Shown here: one piece after another, positions 12,645 through 23,169 of the stretch
How positions within the stretch are numbered: the first letter of the stretch is position 1
Layout: every line of letters begins with the position of its first letter
DNA from: Chimonanthus salicifolius
Taxonomy: Eukaryota; Streptophyta; Magnoliopsida; Laurales; Calycanthaceae
Assembly (NCBI GenBank): GCA_013350335.1
Contig: CM023539.1
Location: 33,156,631-33,220,630, forward strand
Length of the DNA stretch: 64,000 nucleotides
Direction of reading: 5' to 3'
The notes under the pieces: generated by a model
What the model was told of the DNA's origin: nothing
Database searches by the model: none
The model's input: the letters and a program-made list of their open reading frames with translations, nothing else
Position numbers and translations under genes: made by a program

Positions 12645-12983
12645 TTAAAATTTCACAGATTGATCATCACTATCTTCTAAATTGAAATAAAATTCCCTGA
12701 CTAATGTAGGATACATATCATTTTTTAATTCGAAAAAAGAACCCCAACCGAATTTGTCAAAGTAATATTTGGTTTTCAATCCAAAAGGTGTGAAAAAGGA
12801 AAGGTCCACGATTTTACCAAAAATATAGGATCGTGTGGAGAAATCATCTTGGTACAGCGTCGCGACCTCCAAACTTATGAAATGGTTGCGGTCGAATTCC
12901 AGCTCTTTCCTCTATTTCTTCCCTTTATGTGATGTGACAAGGTTCTTCATTTTTTGAGAAGATGATGCTTGTTGTGATGTCAT
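12645..12983 (-). pseudogene. 'Putative plant transposon protein' gene, N-terminal part
   Basis: The frame starts at an ATG (12983) and reads a polar N-terminus, one stop (between GKK and RKE), then STRSYIFGKIVDL, YYFDKFGWGSFFELK and YPTLVREFYFNLEDSDD. The Gly-Trp and VREFY..NL motifs are hallmarks of the plant domain named 'putative plant transposon protein'. The frame is cut at 12645 by the LTR of the inserted element, and the rest of the gene resumes at 3294. A second, more decayed copy of this N-terminus is at 13590-13870. Role unknown; such proteins sit in LTR-flanked elements and may be gag-like. Confidence 0.6.
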
Positions 12984-13289
12984 GTCAACAAAATAAAGCC
13001 CAAGAGAGGTTTGGAATTGGGATTTGGTGGTTCTGGCGAAGGAATGAGATGGAAAAAGTGGATTAGGGCAAGTTCGAACAAATGGAAAGGGGAAAATCCC
13101 TTTCGTTTGGAGGAAGGAGGAGAGGAGGAGAGGGAGGGTAACTTTAATAAGAGGGGATTAGAGATCCTTCGAACGAGTGGAAGGGGAAAGTCCCTTTCGT
13201 TCGAAAGTATTCGTTAGGAAAGAGGAGGGATAGAGAGGGTTTCTAGGATTAGGGTTCGATGGAATGGAAATGCGTCGAAGGAAGGGGCT

Positions 13290-13545
13290 TACGGAAATTA
13301 TACCCTTGGAATCATTTGAAGGATCACTTAGGATCCTTCGAACGAATTTAACTAAGAGAAGATTGAAATTACAGTCGTTCTGTCAATTCAATTTGTTCGA
13401 AGGATCCTAAGTGATCCCTCGAAAGATTACAAAAGTATATGTAAGATCGTCCGAAGGAACACATTTTGTACTAAAATGTTCCTTTAGACGATCTTATCAT
13501 CCAAAGGAACTGAAAAAGAACTTACAGTTCCTTTGGTTAATATAA
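13290..13545. repeat. Stem-loop cluster, copy 1
   Basis: Three adjacent inverted repeats: about 30 bp arms at 13318-13347 and 13391-13425 around AGGATCCTTCGAAC; about 17 bp arms with GTCCGAAGGAAC at 13449-13495; and CCAAAGGAACTG arms at about 13500-13545. All are made of TTCGAAGGATC-like words. Confidence 0.75.
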
Positions 13546-13589
13546 ATCGGAAGGGTAAAATTGTATTTTCACTCGACTTTTTGAAATCG

Positions 13590-13870
13590 AGTGTATAGAA
13601 GTAGAACAATCGGATGTCTATATGGCTAGCCTTTTTTAATTCGAAAAAAGATCTCCAACCAAGTTTATCAAAGTAATCTTTGGTTTTCAATCCAACAGAT
13701 GTGAAAAAAAAAAAGGTCAACGGTTTTACCAAAAAAATAGGATTAGGTGGAGAAATCATCTTGGTACAGTGTCGCGACCTCGAAAGATATGAAATGGTTG
13801 AGGTTGAATTCTGGCTCTTTTCTCTGTTTGTTGTGATGCCATTTCAACAAAATAAAGCCCAAGAGAGGTT
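13590..13870 (-). pseudogene. Second copy of the transposon-protein N-terminus
   Basis: Aligns with 12720-13010. It reads GLKTKDYFDKLGW and SFFELK on the minus strand, but the start region and the part after ELK are out of frame, and stops interrupt the rest. It is the outer unit of the 859-bp tandem duplication and is not connected to a downstream coding region of its own. Confidence 0.6.
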
Positions 13871-14149
13871 TGGAATTGGGATTTGGTAGTTTGGGCGAAG
13901 GATGGAGATGGAGAAAAGGGAAAAGACAAAGTTCGAACGAATGGAAAGGGGAAAATCCCTTTCGTTCAGAGGAAAGTGGAAAGGGAGGGCAACTCTAATC
14001 GGAGGGGATTAGAGATCCTTCGAACTAGTGGAAGGGGAAAGTCTATTTCGTTCGAAGGTATTCGTTCGGAAAGAGGAGGGATATGGAGGGTTTCTGGGAT
14101 TAGGGTTCGATGGAATGGAAATGCGTCGAAGAAAAGGGTTTACAGAAGT

Positions 14150-14605
14150 TATACCCTTGGAATCGTTCCGAGGATCACTTAGGATCCTTCGAACGAATTT
14201 AACTGAAACAAGACTGAAAATACAGTCGTTCTCTCGATGAAATTCGTTCGAAGGATCATAAGTGATCCTTCGAACAATTCCAAGGGTATTGGTAAGATAG
14301 TTCGAATGAACACAGTTTTGTACTGATGTGTTCCTTCGAACTATCTTACCTATACCCTTGTAAATGTTCGAAGGATCACTTAGGATCCTTCGAATGAATT
14401 TGACTAAGAGAAGACTGAAATTACAATCATTCTGTCAGTTCAATTCGTTCGAAGGATCCTAAGTGATCCTTCGAACGATTACAAAAGTATTGGTACGATC
14501 GTCTGAAGGAACACATTTTGTACTAGAATGTTCCTTCGGACAATCTTATCATCTGAAGGAACTTAAAATGAACTTATAGTTCCTTCGGATGATAAAAGCT
14601 GGAAG
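14150..14605. repeat. Stem-loop cluster, copy 2 (expanded)
   Basis: Counterpart of the 13290-13545 cluster, but with an additional block: arms at about 14169-14198/14245-14280 and again at 14367-14400/14445-14485, separated by a perfect-looking hairpin at 14295-14350 (TAAGATAGTTCGAA arms), then two more hairpins to 14605. Confidence 0.75.
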
Positions 14606-14610
14606 GGTAA

Positions 14611-15301
14611 AATGAACTTAAATTGAACGATTAATGAATGGGATGTTGGCATTAATAATTGTAATGGGAAAGTTGGATGGTAGGATACATGGAACGGTGA
14701 AAAGGAGAAGATAGAGGGACGTAGATCTGGATGTTGGTGTTGATGGACGAGGAGGTTTGGGGCGATTGGAGTGAATGGATGATGGGTTCAAGTGATACTG
14801 CAAGATGAATCTCGGCTGGCTACAGATATGGCCGATGGAGGCCTAGACGCTTGCTGGTTTTAGAAGAGGGTATTAGAGATGGGAAGGACGAACCTGGTAT
14901 GGGCGGATGGATCTTTATGCTAGGCTGATTGAAGATGGAGATGGATGATGGTGGAAGGAAGGAAACAGGGGATAAGAAACAAGACAGCAGAGGCACATGT
15001 GATCAACAAACTGTGCCGAACATCCGCCAACTTGGTCGTGGCCCAACCTTCTGCTTGCAGGCAAAGGAAGGGGAAGAAGATAACTCTGGTAGAACTGTCG
15101 AACGTCGGCGGCAGCGGGATTCCTAAAAGGTAGAAGAGAGAAGGGTGGGAGTCCACCCACGAGAAAGGAAAGGGGAGATACAGGAAATACTAAATCAATT
15201 CATATTCATTCATTTATTTTCTCCAATACAACTCTCTTTCATACGTATATGAAAGAAACCCTAATCCATAAAATCAAAGGAATAAATAAAATGAAAATAC
15301 A
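14611..15301. other. Purine-rich sequence without recognised feature
   Basis: No convincing coding frame on either strand; short frames overlap each other on both strands. Probably more of the leader or LTR of the neighbouring element. Confidence 0.4.
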
Positions 15302-16215
15302 TTAATAAAATGAAAAATAAATATAATAAAATAAATTGGTCGGGTTTTCGATGTTTACCCGGGTCGGGTCAGAGTCTGTGCTACATCGCATAGCCCTTAT
15401 ATGAACTAACTTATAGCAATTAAAGCAAGTGATTCCCATTTTCCTTTTGAACACTTTTGTGTTATTCTTTTGATCCTTTTTGGATTCATCATGCAATAAA
15501 TTTCTGACTTATCTCCGAGTCACTACCATTTTCTTCCACTTTACTTGTGGTTTTCAAGGTTGTGGTGTTACCTTACCCTTTAGGTTGCACATTGAAGTGC
15601 AATTCAAAGGTTTTTAGTGATCCAACCAACTCATCTACACTCATGGTGGAAAAATCTCTATGTTCTACAATAGAGATGACCTTCGGTGTAAACCTATCTG
15701 GTAAAGACCTCAGAATCTTAGTGTATATGGTGGTTCTGAAGCCTCTTCTCCTAAAGTCCACATAGAGTTAACTGTATCACTAAGTTGAGAGTAGAATTAT
15801 AAAAAGGTATTATTATCATCCACACTAATAGTTTCAAACCTTGAGTTAAGAATTTGAAACTTGGATCTTTCACGACATTGGTACCTTCATAAGTTCTTTA
15901 TAGAATATCCCATGCTTCTTTTGTGGTTTCGCATGTGAGAATTCTTTTGAATTCATTAGGAGAGATGGCACAGTTTATGGCATTTAAAGCTTTGCTATTT
16001 TCCACGTAAGAACCTTTTTCACTATATGTCCATTTTTACGAAATGTTTTAATATAACTTCCTTTGAAGTTCCTTCCTTACTTCTGTAGTTAGATGAGTCC
16101 ATCCAGTCTAGTTTCCCAATAAGCATAATTGGAGCCATCAAAGTAATCGGGTCAAGTAACTATCGAACTTCCATCCTTGAACATTGTCACACTTTGTCGA
16201 CGATCGAGAACTCAT
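15302..16215 (-). pseudogene. Copia-type gag polyprotein remnant
   Basis: A minus-strand gag begins at an ATG (16215) followed by a Ser-rich start and YFDGSNYAYW, the UBN2-type gag opening. Around 15761-15573 an open stretch reads KILRSLPDRFTPKV and DELVGSLKTFE, both standard in copia gag. At about 15430 a zinc knuckle CFNCYKLVHIRAMRC is off by one residue in spacing. Frameshifts and many stops break it throughout. Protease, integrase and RT are not found beyond 15302, so this is either a gag-only derivative or a fragment. Gag packages element RNA. Confidence 0.6.
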
Positions 16216-16466
16216 GATAGTTAGATCTTATCCCGAGTAACCTCAGCCAACTGAAAGTGACCTCAACGGTTAATGACAGAGTGCCACGTAACCTAAATAC
16301 ATCAAAGTAATGGGGTCAGGTAACTATCAAACTTCCATCCTTGAACATTATCACACTTTGTCGATGATCGAGAACTCATGATAGTTAGATCTTATCCCGA
16401 GTAACCTCAGCCAACTGAAAGTGACCTCAACGGTTAATGACAGAGTGCCACGTAACCTAAATACAT
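16137..16466. repeat. Tandem duplication, period 164 bp
   Basis: The block beginning ATCAAAGTAA at 16137 is repeated at 16301 with few changes. It covers the gag start and its leader, so the start codon is present twice. Confidence 0.85.
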
Positions 16467-18440
16467 CCTAGAGGGATGGGGGTGAATTGAATTAAATAAT
16501 TATCGCTTTCAATTTAGTTGATCTCAATATGCGGAAACAATATATTAATATCAGAGATTAACACAACAACAAATACTAAACCTCTTATACAATTAAGATA
16601 TAAAACAATTTATACAATGATATTAATTTATACAATTGATCACATGATAAATCCAAAAGATTTATAATTACAATCCTTTACATGAATGTCTCTAGATATC
16701 AAGAGGAATATCCAATCTCAGACTTATGAATATTCTAACCAATGTCAGTTCGAAACTCTAAACCGATCCTGATGTTCACACCTCTTTATGTTCAAAAGTA
16801 TGAACCAAATCTCTTCAGAACTCTAAACCAAAGTCTGAAATCTGATCTTTACCAGATGATCAACTTTGCATGCACATTGTATTTGCAAGTTATATTTCAA
16901 GGATGTAATATATTATGTAGTGGTGATGATTGATGAAATAAACAAGCAAGCAATCGACACAATCACAATCACCGCAACACGAGATTTGCATTGGTTCGGT
17001 CCCAACGACCTACGTCCACTTGTAGACTCTCCCAACCTTGGGATATCTGACGAACTCCACTAATTATCAGCCGTTCCATCTGGGTCTACAGACTTGACTC
17101 ACAAACAGTCCTCACCAAACAATTCACCTGAGTTGCTCACTCACCTTGACTCTACCCGAGTCAACACAATACTCTACTGAGTCTTACAAACACAGACTCT
17201 ACATGTGTCTACCAAAACATACTCTAACCGAGTCTTACCTCAATACAATCCACCTGAGTCTCTCCCACAAAGTGCTCATTGCCTTTGCTGATGCCAAATC
17301 CAATCCGTTAGTCACAACCACTCCAATAAGTGAACTAGTCTAACGTTTCCTCCATAGCACCACGTCTTTGTTACAGATAATATACCAATCACAACACTCA
17401 TCCAAAGATATGAAGAGGGATTTCTCTAGATCGTACACCGTCACAAGTGTCCCTAGATCTCACACACTCATTGATTTTTCCAATCACTTATCAAACTAGA
17501 GCCTCACACGCACTTTCTGTTCTGTTAGGATCGAAGTGATGGATACTACTATGACTATCAAAAGATCGCAAGTTTTGGCTCAATAGTCTCTCAAACAATA
17601 TTTTCAATATTTAGGAATTTTCAATGAGGCAAAGTCTTCTTTCACCAACTACACTACTGGTATTTATAGATTACTCAACTTGTCAATTCAGAAGTCTGAA
17701 CTGACCTGTTAAGATCTCTGAACCAACGGTTACAACACATAGTTAACTTGTGCCAACCAAACAAATCTATCTTATTCCAAATCAGAATTTCCCATAGGTG
17801 TTTTCCATCGTGCTATACAACTTGTTACATGCTCCAATGACTCTATTTTCAAAACTTTTTCCAACTCATCAAGATTTGAAATCCCGTTTAGTGTTGCATG
17901 CATTTCAGCGATAATTTAGAAGTACGAATCTCACCAACTTGGAGTTCTGAGTCCACGAAAGACTTAGTCCACAGGTTTGTTCTCACTGCGTTCCATTCAA
18001 ACGTCCGTATCACACCATTCAGAACTCTGAACTCAGACTTTCCACATTTTCACAAAGCTTACTTATGGACTTTCCATCTTAGAATTATCTACTTCATATA
18101 ATCCACCTGTATTAGTCCAATTTTAAGTCCATTCCTAATAAGGATCACTCCAGGGTCACCTATGGACTTTCCATCTTAGAATTATCTACTTCATATAATC
18201 CACCTATATCAGTCAAATTTTAAGTCCATTCCTAGTAAGGATCACTCCAGGGTCACCTAAGTCTATAAGGTCTTTTTACCTACTTTGGTTGGCCTTCTAG
18301 CTGATTCACCGCTCATGTTGTTACTCTGCCATAAAGGTCTTCACTGATCTTCATACATCCAGAGGCACACAAGCACACTCAACGTAGATTTTTGGACACC
18401 GAAATTGACAACTGAGAACACAAGTTCAACTGTGGCTCTA
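16467..18440 (-). mobile_element. LTR-like non-coding sequence next to the gag remnant
   Basis: Begins after a G-rich GGATGGGGGTGAATTG, the same kind of sequence found at the inner edge of the 10772-12644 LTR. It holds a TTGGTTCGG...CCTACGTCCAC block (16991-17022) like the GTGGTTCGG...CCTACATCCAC block at 11126-11151. No coding frame. I infer a 5' LTR of a minus-strand element, but neither exact boundary nor target duplication was found. Confidence 0.4.
18064..18257. repeat. Tandem duplication, period 97 bp
   Basis: TATGGACTTTCCATCTTAG occurs at 18064 and 18161 and the following 90 bases match closely. Confidence 0.85.
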
Positions 18441-18479
18441 ACACGAGAGTCATTTGAGGATTGTCTCATAGCTTCTGAG

Positions 18480-19190
18480 AGAGCACCAGTTATATGCCAT
18501 GTTGAGCAAGCACGAGTTTTGGATCACTGAGGTGAAATTTTTGGGTCATGGGATATCAAAGGAAGGGGTTTCTATGGATCCTTCCAAGGTGGAGGCAGTG
18601 ATGAGTTGAAACCAGTTGAAGAATGTCTTTGAGATTAAGAGTTTCCTTGTGTTAGCTGATTACTACCGTCGGTTAAATTTTCTCGTTTAGCCTTACCAAT
18701 GACTCACTTGACTAGAAATTTGAGTGGGACAAGGCTTGTGAGCAAGCATTCTTGGAGTTGAAGAGGAGATTGACTGCGACACCAATTTTAGTGATTCCTG
18801 AGTGTGGCTTGGGTTATACGGTTTATTGTGATGTTTCATGTGATGGATTGTGATGTGTTTGATGCAACAAGGTCGAGTAGTAGCATATGGCTCCCGTCAG
18901 CTGAAGACGCACGAGCAAAACTATCCAACTCATGATTTGGAGTTAGTCTCAGTGGTATTTTCTTTGAAGAGTTGGAGGTCATTATCTCTACGTGATGGAT
19001 TGTGATGAGTTTTGATGCAGCAAGGTCAAGTAGTAGCCTGTGGCTCCTGTCAGCTGAAGATGCACGAGCAAAACTATCCAACTCATGATTTGGAGTTAGT
19101 TGCAGTGGCATTTTCTTTGAAGAGTTGGAGGTCACACAAAGGCATCAAATCTAAAGCAATGTCAATGGATGGAATACTTAGAGGTCTATG
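18480..19190 (+). pseudogene. Gypsy-type RT/RNase H fragment
   Basis: The plus strand reads HEFWITEVKFLGHGIS, then DPSKVEAV, the link after the RT palm of gypsy elements, with stops between. It continues with WDKACEQAFLELKRRLT, PILVIPECGLGYTVYCD (first RNase H catalytic Asp region) and [23 protein letters not shown]. From 18993 the RNase H part is repeated (152-bp period). No 5' RT core and no integrase flank it, so it is an isolated fragment without LTRs nearby. Its RNase H resembles that of the chromovirus-type element at 61192-61500 by motif only. Confidence 0.7.
18841..19140. repeat. 152-bp tandem duplication within RNase H
   Basis: TGATGGATTGTGATG occurs at 18841 and at 18993, followed by matching RNase H sequence; the second copy is in another frame relation and ends near 19135. 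Confidence 0.8.
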
Positions 19191-19256
19191 ACTTCAAATC
19201 CATGGAAATTTCAAATCCATTATACAAACAACTTCAAAAATAGTAAAAAAAAAAAA

Positions 19257-19682
19257 TCATATGATATATGGAAACTCTTTATCCATAGAGATGTTGTACC
19301 AGGAGTCCATTTCTCTGTCGTACTGATAATTTGGACAATTGAATTCTACATGAGAGAGGTGAGGTTGGAAATTGGAGTCCTGAATCCTTGATTTTTGATG
19401 GGTAATCCTGTTCTTCATCCACAGAGATATTACACTAGAAGTCCATTCAGTTGTTCCATTCATAACATGTACTGACAAATTCTTCGCAAGAGAGAGGAGA
19501 GGGTGGAACTTGAAGCCCTTGATCCTTGATTAATGATGAATAATCTTGCTCTTTATCAACAGAGATGTTGCAGCAGAAGTCCATTTGGTGGTTGTATTGA
19601 GAATTGGACTGTTGTATTGTTCGTAGGAGAGCGGAGAGGGTGGAAATCGAAGTCCTGAGTCCTTGAATATTGACGGACAATC
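19257..19682 (-). repeat. Three tandem units of 137-138 bp at the MYB 3' end
   Basis: TCCTTGA anchors lie at 19385, 19523 and 19660. The units encode related peptides ([43 protein letters not shown]). One unit is 137 bp, so the reading frame changes within it and the predicted protein ends at 19530 instead of running into the later units. Confidence 0.75.
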
Positions 19683-20799
19683 CTCCTGCGCATAGAAACC
19701 TTCTTCCAACAAATTTGGGAAGTTTAAATGGTTTTTTAACTCATCAAGAATTTCTGATTTCATGAATTGATTCACACCCATTTCATTACACTCCTTGGTC
19801 TCTGCAAAGGATGAACCATTACCAGATGAAAGATTGGTTTTAGTCTCCTGTGGAGGGTTTTGATGGTAGCTCGGATATTTTGATATCATGTCGACTGGAG
19901 CATTTGGATGGAAGTTGACTGGTGGAAACTCCTTCTTGGCATTGACACTGCAGTGGGACTTGTCAATTAGTCGCTGCTTGGTTTCTTTCTTGGTTTGATT
20001 GACATTCGTGCGTTTTCTCAAATGACTGTGCCAGTGATTCTTTATTTCATTGTCTGTTCTTCCTGGTAATGCAGCTGCAATGGTAGCCCATCTGGAGGAA
20101 ATATAAAAGAGAATAAATGATTATCAACAAACATGAGCACAGTCAAAAAAGGATTATCTCTTCCTACTAGTATAACTTTTATTGTGCTTTCGAAAATTCA
20201 GTTCTTAAATATGCAATTCTAATGCATTTGTATTTAGTAATGTTACCAATTGAGCTTAGAAGTTCATAAATACTTAGTGTGGACACTGAAAACAATAGTC
20301 TCTAGGAAATGCAGATCATTCATACCTATTTCCATGGGAATTGTGCCATCTGATGATAGTTTCTTCTTCTTCTTTGCTATAATCTCCATGCTTGATATTG
20401 GGTCGCAAGTAATTAAGCCATCGGAATCTGCAGCTCTTCCCACACCTCAATAGGCCTGAAGTAGAGGGGAAAGGAAGAAATGCAGCATGAGACAATCTTT
20501 TTCTCCATTACTATTACATGGCTAGTCAATAGATAATTTGAAACAATAATTAAAATTTGTAAGAGAACTGATGTAGGATTCAGATCCATTAAACCCGACT
20601 AAGGCCCAATCAAAGAGGAGCCGGCCAATTCAGATCTATCAAGAACCAATTTGCTATGGCTTTAATTATCTGCTTGTTTGGGAAGTTCGTGCCAGTTGCC
20701 ATGTCCATGCCTCTGAATATAAGCTATTAATTTCCCATCTTCTTCTTCACTCCATGTTCCTTTCTTTAGTCCCTCCTTCTCACAACAACCTTTCACCAT
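19530..20799 (-). CDS. R2R3-MYB transcription factor, three exons, possibly inactive
   Basis: Exons on the minus strand: 20799-20670, 20455-20326, 20091-19530, total 273 codons. Exons 1 and 2 are each 130 bp and the intron phases (1 and 2) are those of plant R2R3-MYB genes. The start ATG at 20797-20799 is followed by [18 protein letters not shown]2 has Trp16, 36, 56; R3 has Tyr69, Trp88, Trp107; [14 protein letters not shown] is intact. Family proteins bind DNA in the nucleus; the R3 and C-terminal style suggest the MYB13/14/15 group, an inference. Acceptors and the intron-2 donor (AG-GTATGA) are normal, but the intron-1 donor is AT (20669-20668), not GT. Read-through would stop after 45 residues. 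The C-terminus is made of 138-bp tandem repeats and ends in a shifted frame. Gene or young pseudogene is undecided. Confidence 0.8.
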
Positions 20800-20880
20800 C
20801 TTTCTCTTTTCTCACACCTTCTTTCAATCCAAGTTGCTTAGCTGAGCTCTGCTCTCCAAAACTTCTGCAAATCACTGCCA

Positions 20881-20888
20881 TTTATATA
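20881..20888 (-). promoter_or_regulatory. Possible TATA box of the MYB gene
   Basis: Minus strand TATATAAA, 82 bases upstream of the ATG at 20799. This is a fitting distance for a plant TATA box with a leader of about 50 bases. No other evidence. Confidence 0.45.
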
Positions 20889-21073
20889 TGTAAGTACACA
20901 CTCGGGAGTATGAGAAAACTAACAGCGTCAGATTTCATATACGCGGATAGTGAAGAGCCTTCCAAGAAGGGGTTCTGATATTGTGTTGACCTAAGTACTA
21001 GGATTAGTACTTAAAAATTGCTTAACTCTTTCATTTGGCATCTCTTCATTATCACACGCGTGTTGTCCATTTC

Positions 21074-21098
<25 letters not shown>
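21074..21098. repeat. (CT)n microsatellite
   Basis: About 12 CT units followed by GT CTCTC; about 275 bp upstream of the MYB start codon. CT/GA runs are common in plant promoters. Confidence 0.9.
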
Positions 21099-21106
<8 letters not shown>

Positions 21107-21358
21107 CTTGATCCATTGGTATTTTAAACAATTCCTTGGATTAGAATTCAGAAGAAGGGGGCATACCTTACTGGAAATGCGAAATTACTCAGAGAGTCAG
21201 GTCAACGATGCAGGATTAAAGTATTGCCTTGCTCAGGTCAACAAAGCACATGGTCAGCTACTCTCCCAATTAGTACCCATCAGTTGGTATCTTATAAGAT
21301 AATTGCCTTGTTCTTGTCCCATGGCCCTCCCTTGCATTATTAAAGTATAAAATTTAGT

Positions 21359-21529
21359 CCATATGGGTGTAGTTCAACCGGTAATTTTCCGTTTTAAAAA
21401 GCGGGAGGTGTCAGGTTTGAGCCCCCATAGCCTCACCTAATGTGCCTTAAGGGCAGTGGGTATCACCTGTGGAGTTTTACAATGGGTTTCCTGCTGTTTC
21501 TCATATGTAAATTAAAAAAAAAAAAAAGA
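21359..21529 (+). mobile_element. tRNA-derived SINE
   Basis: 171 bp. The head resembles a tRNA: A-box-like TGTAGTTCAACCGG and B-box-like GGTTTGAGCCC, with the paired stem CCGTTTTAAAAAGCGGG between. The tail ends in about 14 A. Flanks are ATAAAATTTAGT (21347-21358) and ATAAATTTTAGT (21530-21541), a 12-bp target duplication with one change. SINEs are transcribed by Pol III and mobilised by LINE enzymes. Confidence 0.8.
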
Positions 21530-21541
21530 ATAAATTTTAGT

Positions 21542-22126
21542 TGAATATTATTAGAGGGAGTGAATCAGGTCATGTTTAAATGTAAGTAATTGGCTGATTT
21601 ATTTAACTTCAAGTCGAATTATGGCAATTCATTATGATTGTAAATTAGGTCAATTCATTTATTAAATAGCGCAGAGATTTAACTTAAACTTCATTTCTCA
21701 TGGTTAAAATTTAATTAATTCATTAAAAATTGAGTTTAAATTAAATTAATAGGTTAAATTTTATAAAATTGACATTAAAATTAAAGCCATTTATTAGAGA
21801 AACTTGTTTCTCAATGGGTTGCATGAAACAAGCATGTGAATTTGAAGCACCACTAGTAGCTTGACATTGGTATAAAAAATTGAAATGTAATGATATATTT
21901 TTCTTTTTTCGTAATATAAATATCTCTATTTCGCATTGGAGGTAAGATTAATTCCACAGGCATATGTAAACCTTCTAATCTACATATAATAGTCTAGTCG
22001 ATGGAGAATAACCTCATTAAGAATTAAGAGTAGTCTGGACGGTTCCAAATAGCTGAGAGCCTCGTCTGGAAAAGAGCCCAAATTAAAGGTAGTATGATTT
22101 GTGTAGTGAAAATACTTACTCCTCTA
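21542..22126. other. Unassigned AT-rich sequence
   Basis: No coding frame, terminal repeat or RNA gene recognised. Confidence 0.5.
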
Positions 22127-22129
22127 TAA

Positions 22130-23166
22130 GAGCATCCGGTATAGGGAGTGTTTGGCCAGCTAGTAACAACTATGGCCACCATGTATTTACCGTGTGGTGT
22201 TGGCCATCAGTGGAGCCCACATCAAAATTTGTTAAATGGCTGGTCACAGGTAACACAAGGGTAGCCAGCCATTTAATATTCTCTCTCCTACTTTTCTTTC
22301 TCTCTCCTTTTATATATATATACACACACACGACTGTATATATAACTTGTATACAGTTTTTGATTTTTTTTTTTGTTTTCTCTTTTTATTTATTTATTTG
22401 ATTATTTTGGATTTTTTTTTTGTTTTTGGGTATAATTTGTATATTAGGGCAAATAATTATTTTTTTCTTTACTTCATTATTTTATTTTTTATACAAAAAA
22501 TAAAAAATAACTCTTTACCTTTTGATTTTTTTTTCCTTTACATTTGTAAACAAAATATATGAGAAACAAAAAATTAAAATTATTTTGTACAAAAAATTAA
22601 AATTATAGCTATTGAGAAACAAAAATATTAAAAATAATATTTTATTCATCGCAAACAATATGAAAAATTACATTTCTAAAAATATTCTCTTTAAACTTCT
22701 TCATTACCAAATTTATTCCACAAAAGCGTGGATCATTGCACAACAAAATGCAATCATAAATAAATTAACTCAAGGTGGCGATCATATGTAATGTATTTTT
22801 ATTTATGCTAGAGTATGTAATGTCTTTTTAATTTATTCATTTCCAGTATCACAAATATGTATGTCTTTTTAATTTATTTAATTTCTTGTGAGAAAATATG
22901 TATGTTTTTTAATTTATTTAATTACTTGTGAAAAAATATGTAATGTCTTTATATTTATTTTCTTTTAAATTTGTTAAAAAAATGTACATAAAAAAATAAT
23001 AAAAAAATATTAAAAAGTAGCCATTCTAGTTAACACTATACCGTGTGGCGAGGCTAGCTAAAAATTATAGTCAGCCATGTCATCAAAAGAAATATTATTT
23101 AATTATATGGCTAGCTAAATTATGTGGCATAGCCAGCCACAATTAGGCATACCATACCGGCTGCCC
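22130..23166. mobile_element. Non-autonomous PIF/Harbinger-type element
   Basis: 1037 bp with terminal inverted repeats GAGCATCCGGTAT and GGGCAGCCGGTAT (reverse complement of the right end) and a TAA duplication on both sides (22127-22129, 23167-23169), the PIF/Harbinger target type. Subterminal regions repeat GGCTAGCTA, GGCCAGC and AGCCAGCCA words in both orientations. The core is very AT-rich with no transposase frame. Confidence 0.75.
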
Positions 23167-23169
23167 TAA

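Larger units (their letters stand above)
12645..14610. repeat. Tandem duplication, period 859 bp
   Basis: The segment AATAAAGCCCAAGAGAGG occurs at 12992 and again at 13851, and the surrounding roughly 900 bp align throughout: gene start, purine-rich leader and stem-loop block. The duplicated unit therefore holds a leader plus the first part of the transposon-protein gene. Confidence 0.75.

Noticed and set aside
13883..14240. Overlapping plus-strand frames of 99 and 70 codons
   Set aside because: They cover the purine-rich leader and hairpin block, differ in frame from the equivalent frame at 13011-13217, and encode no shared domain.
21359..21440. Possible tRNA gene
   Set aside because: A and B boxes are present but the cloverleaf arms are poor, and the A tail plus 12-bp duplication show that it is a SINE head.
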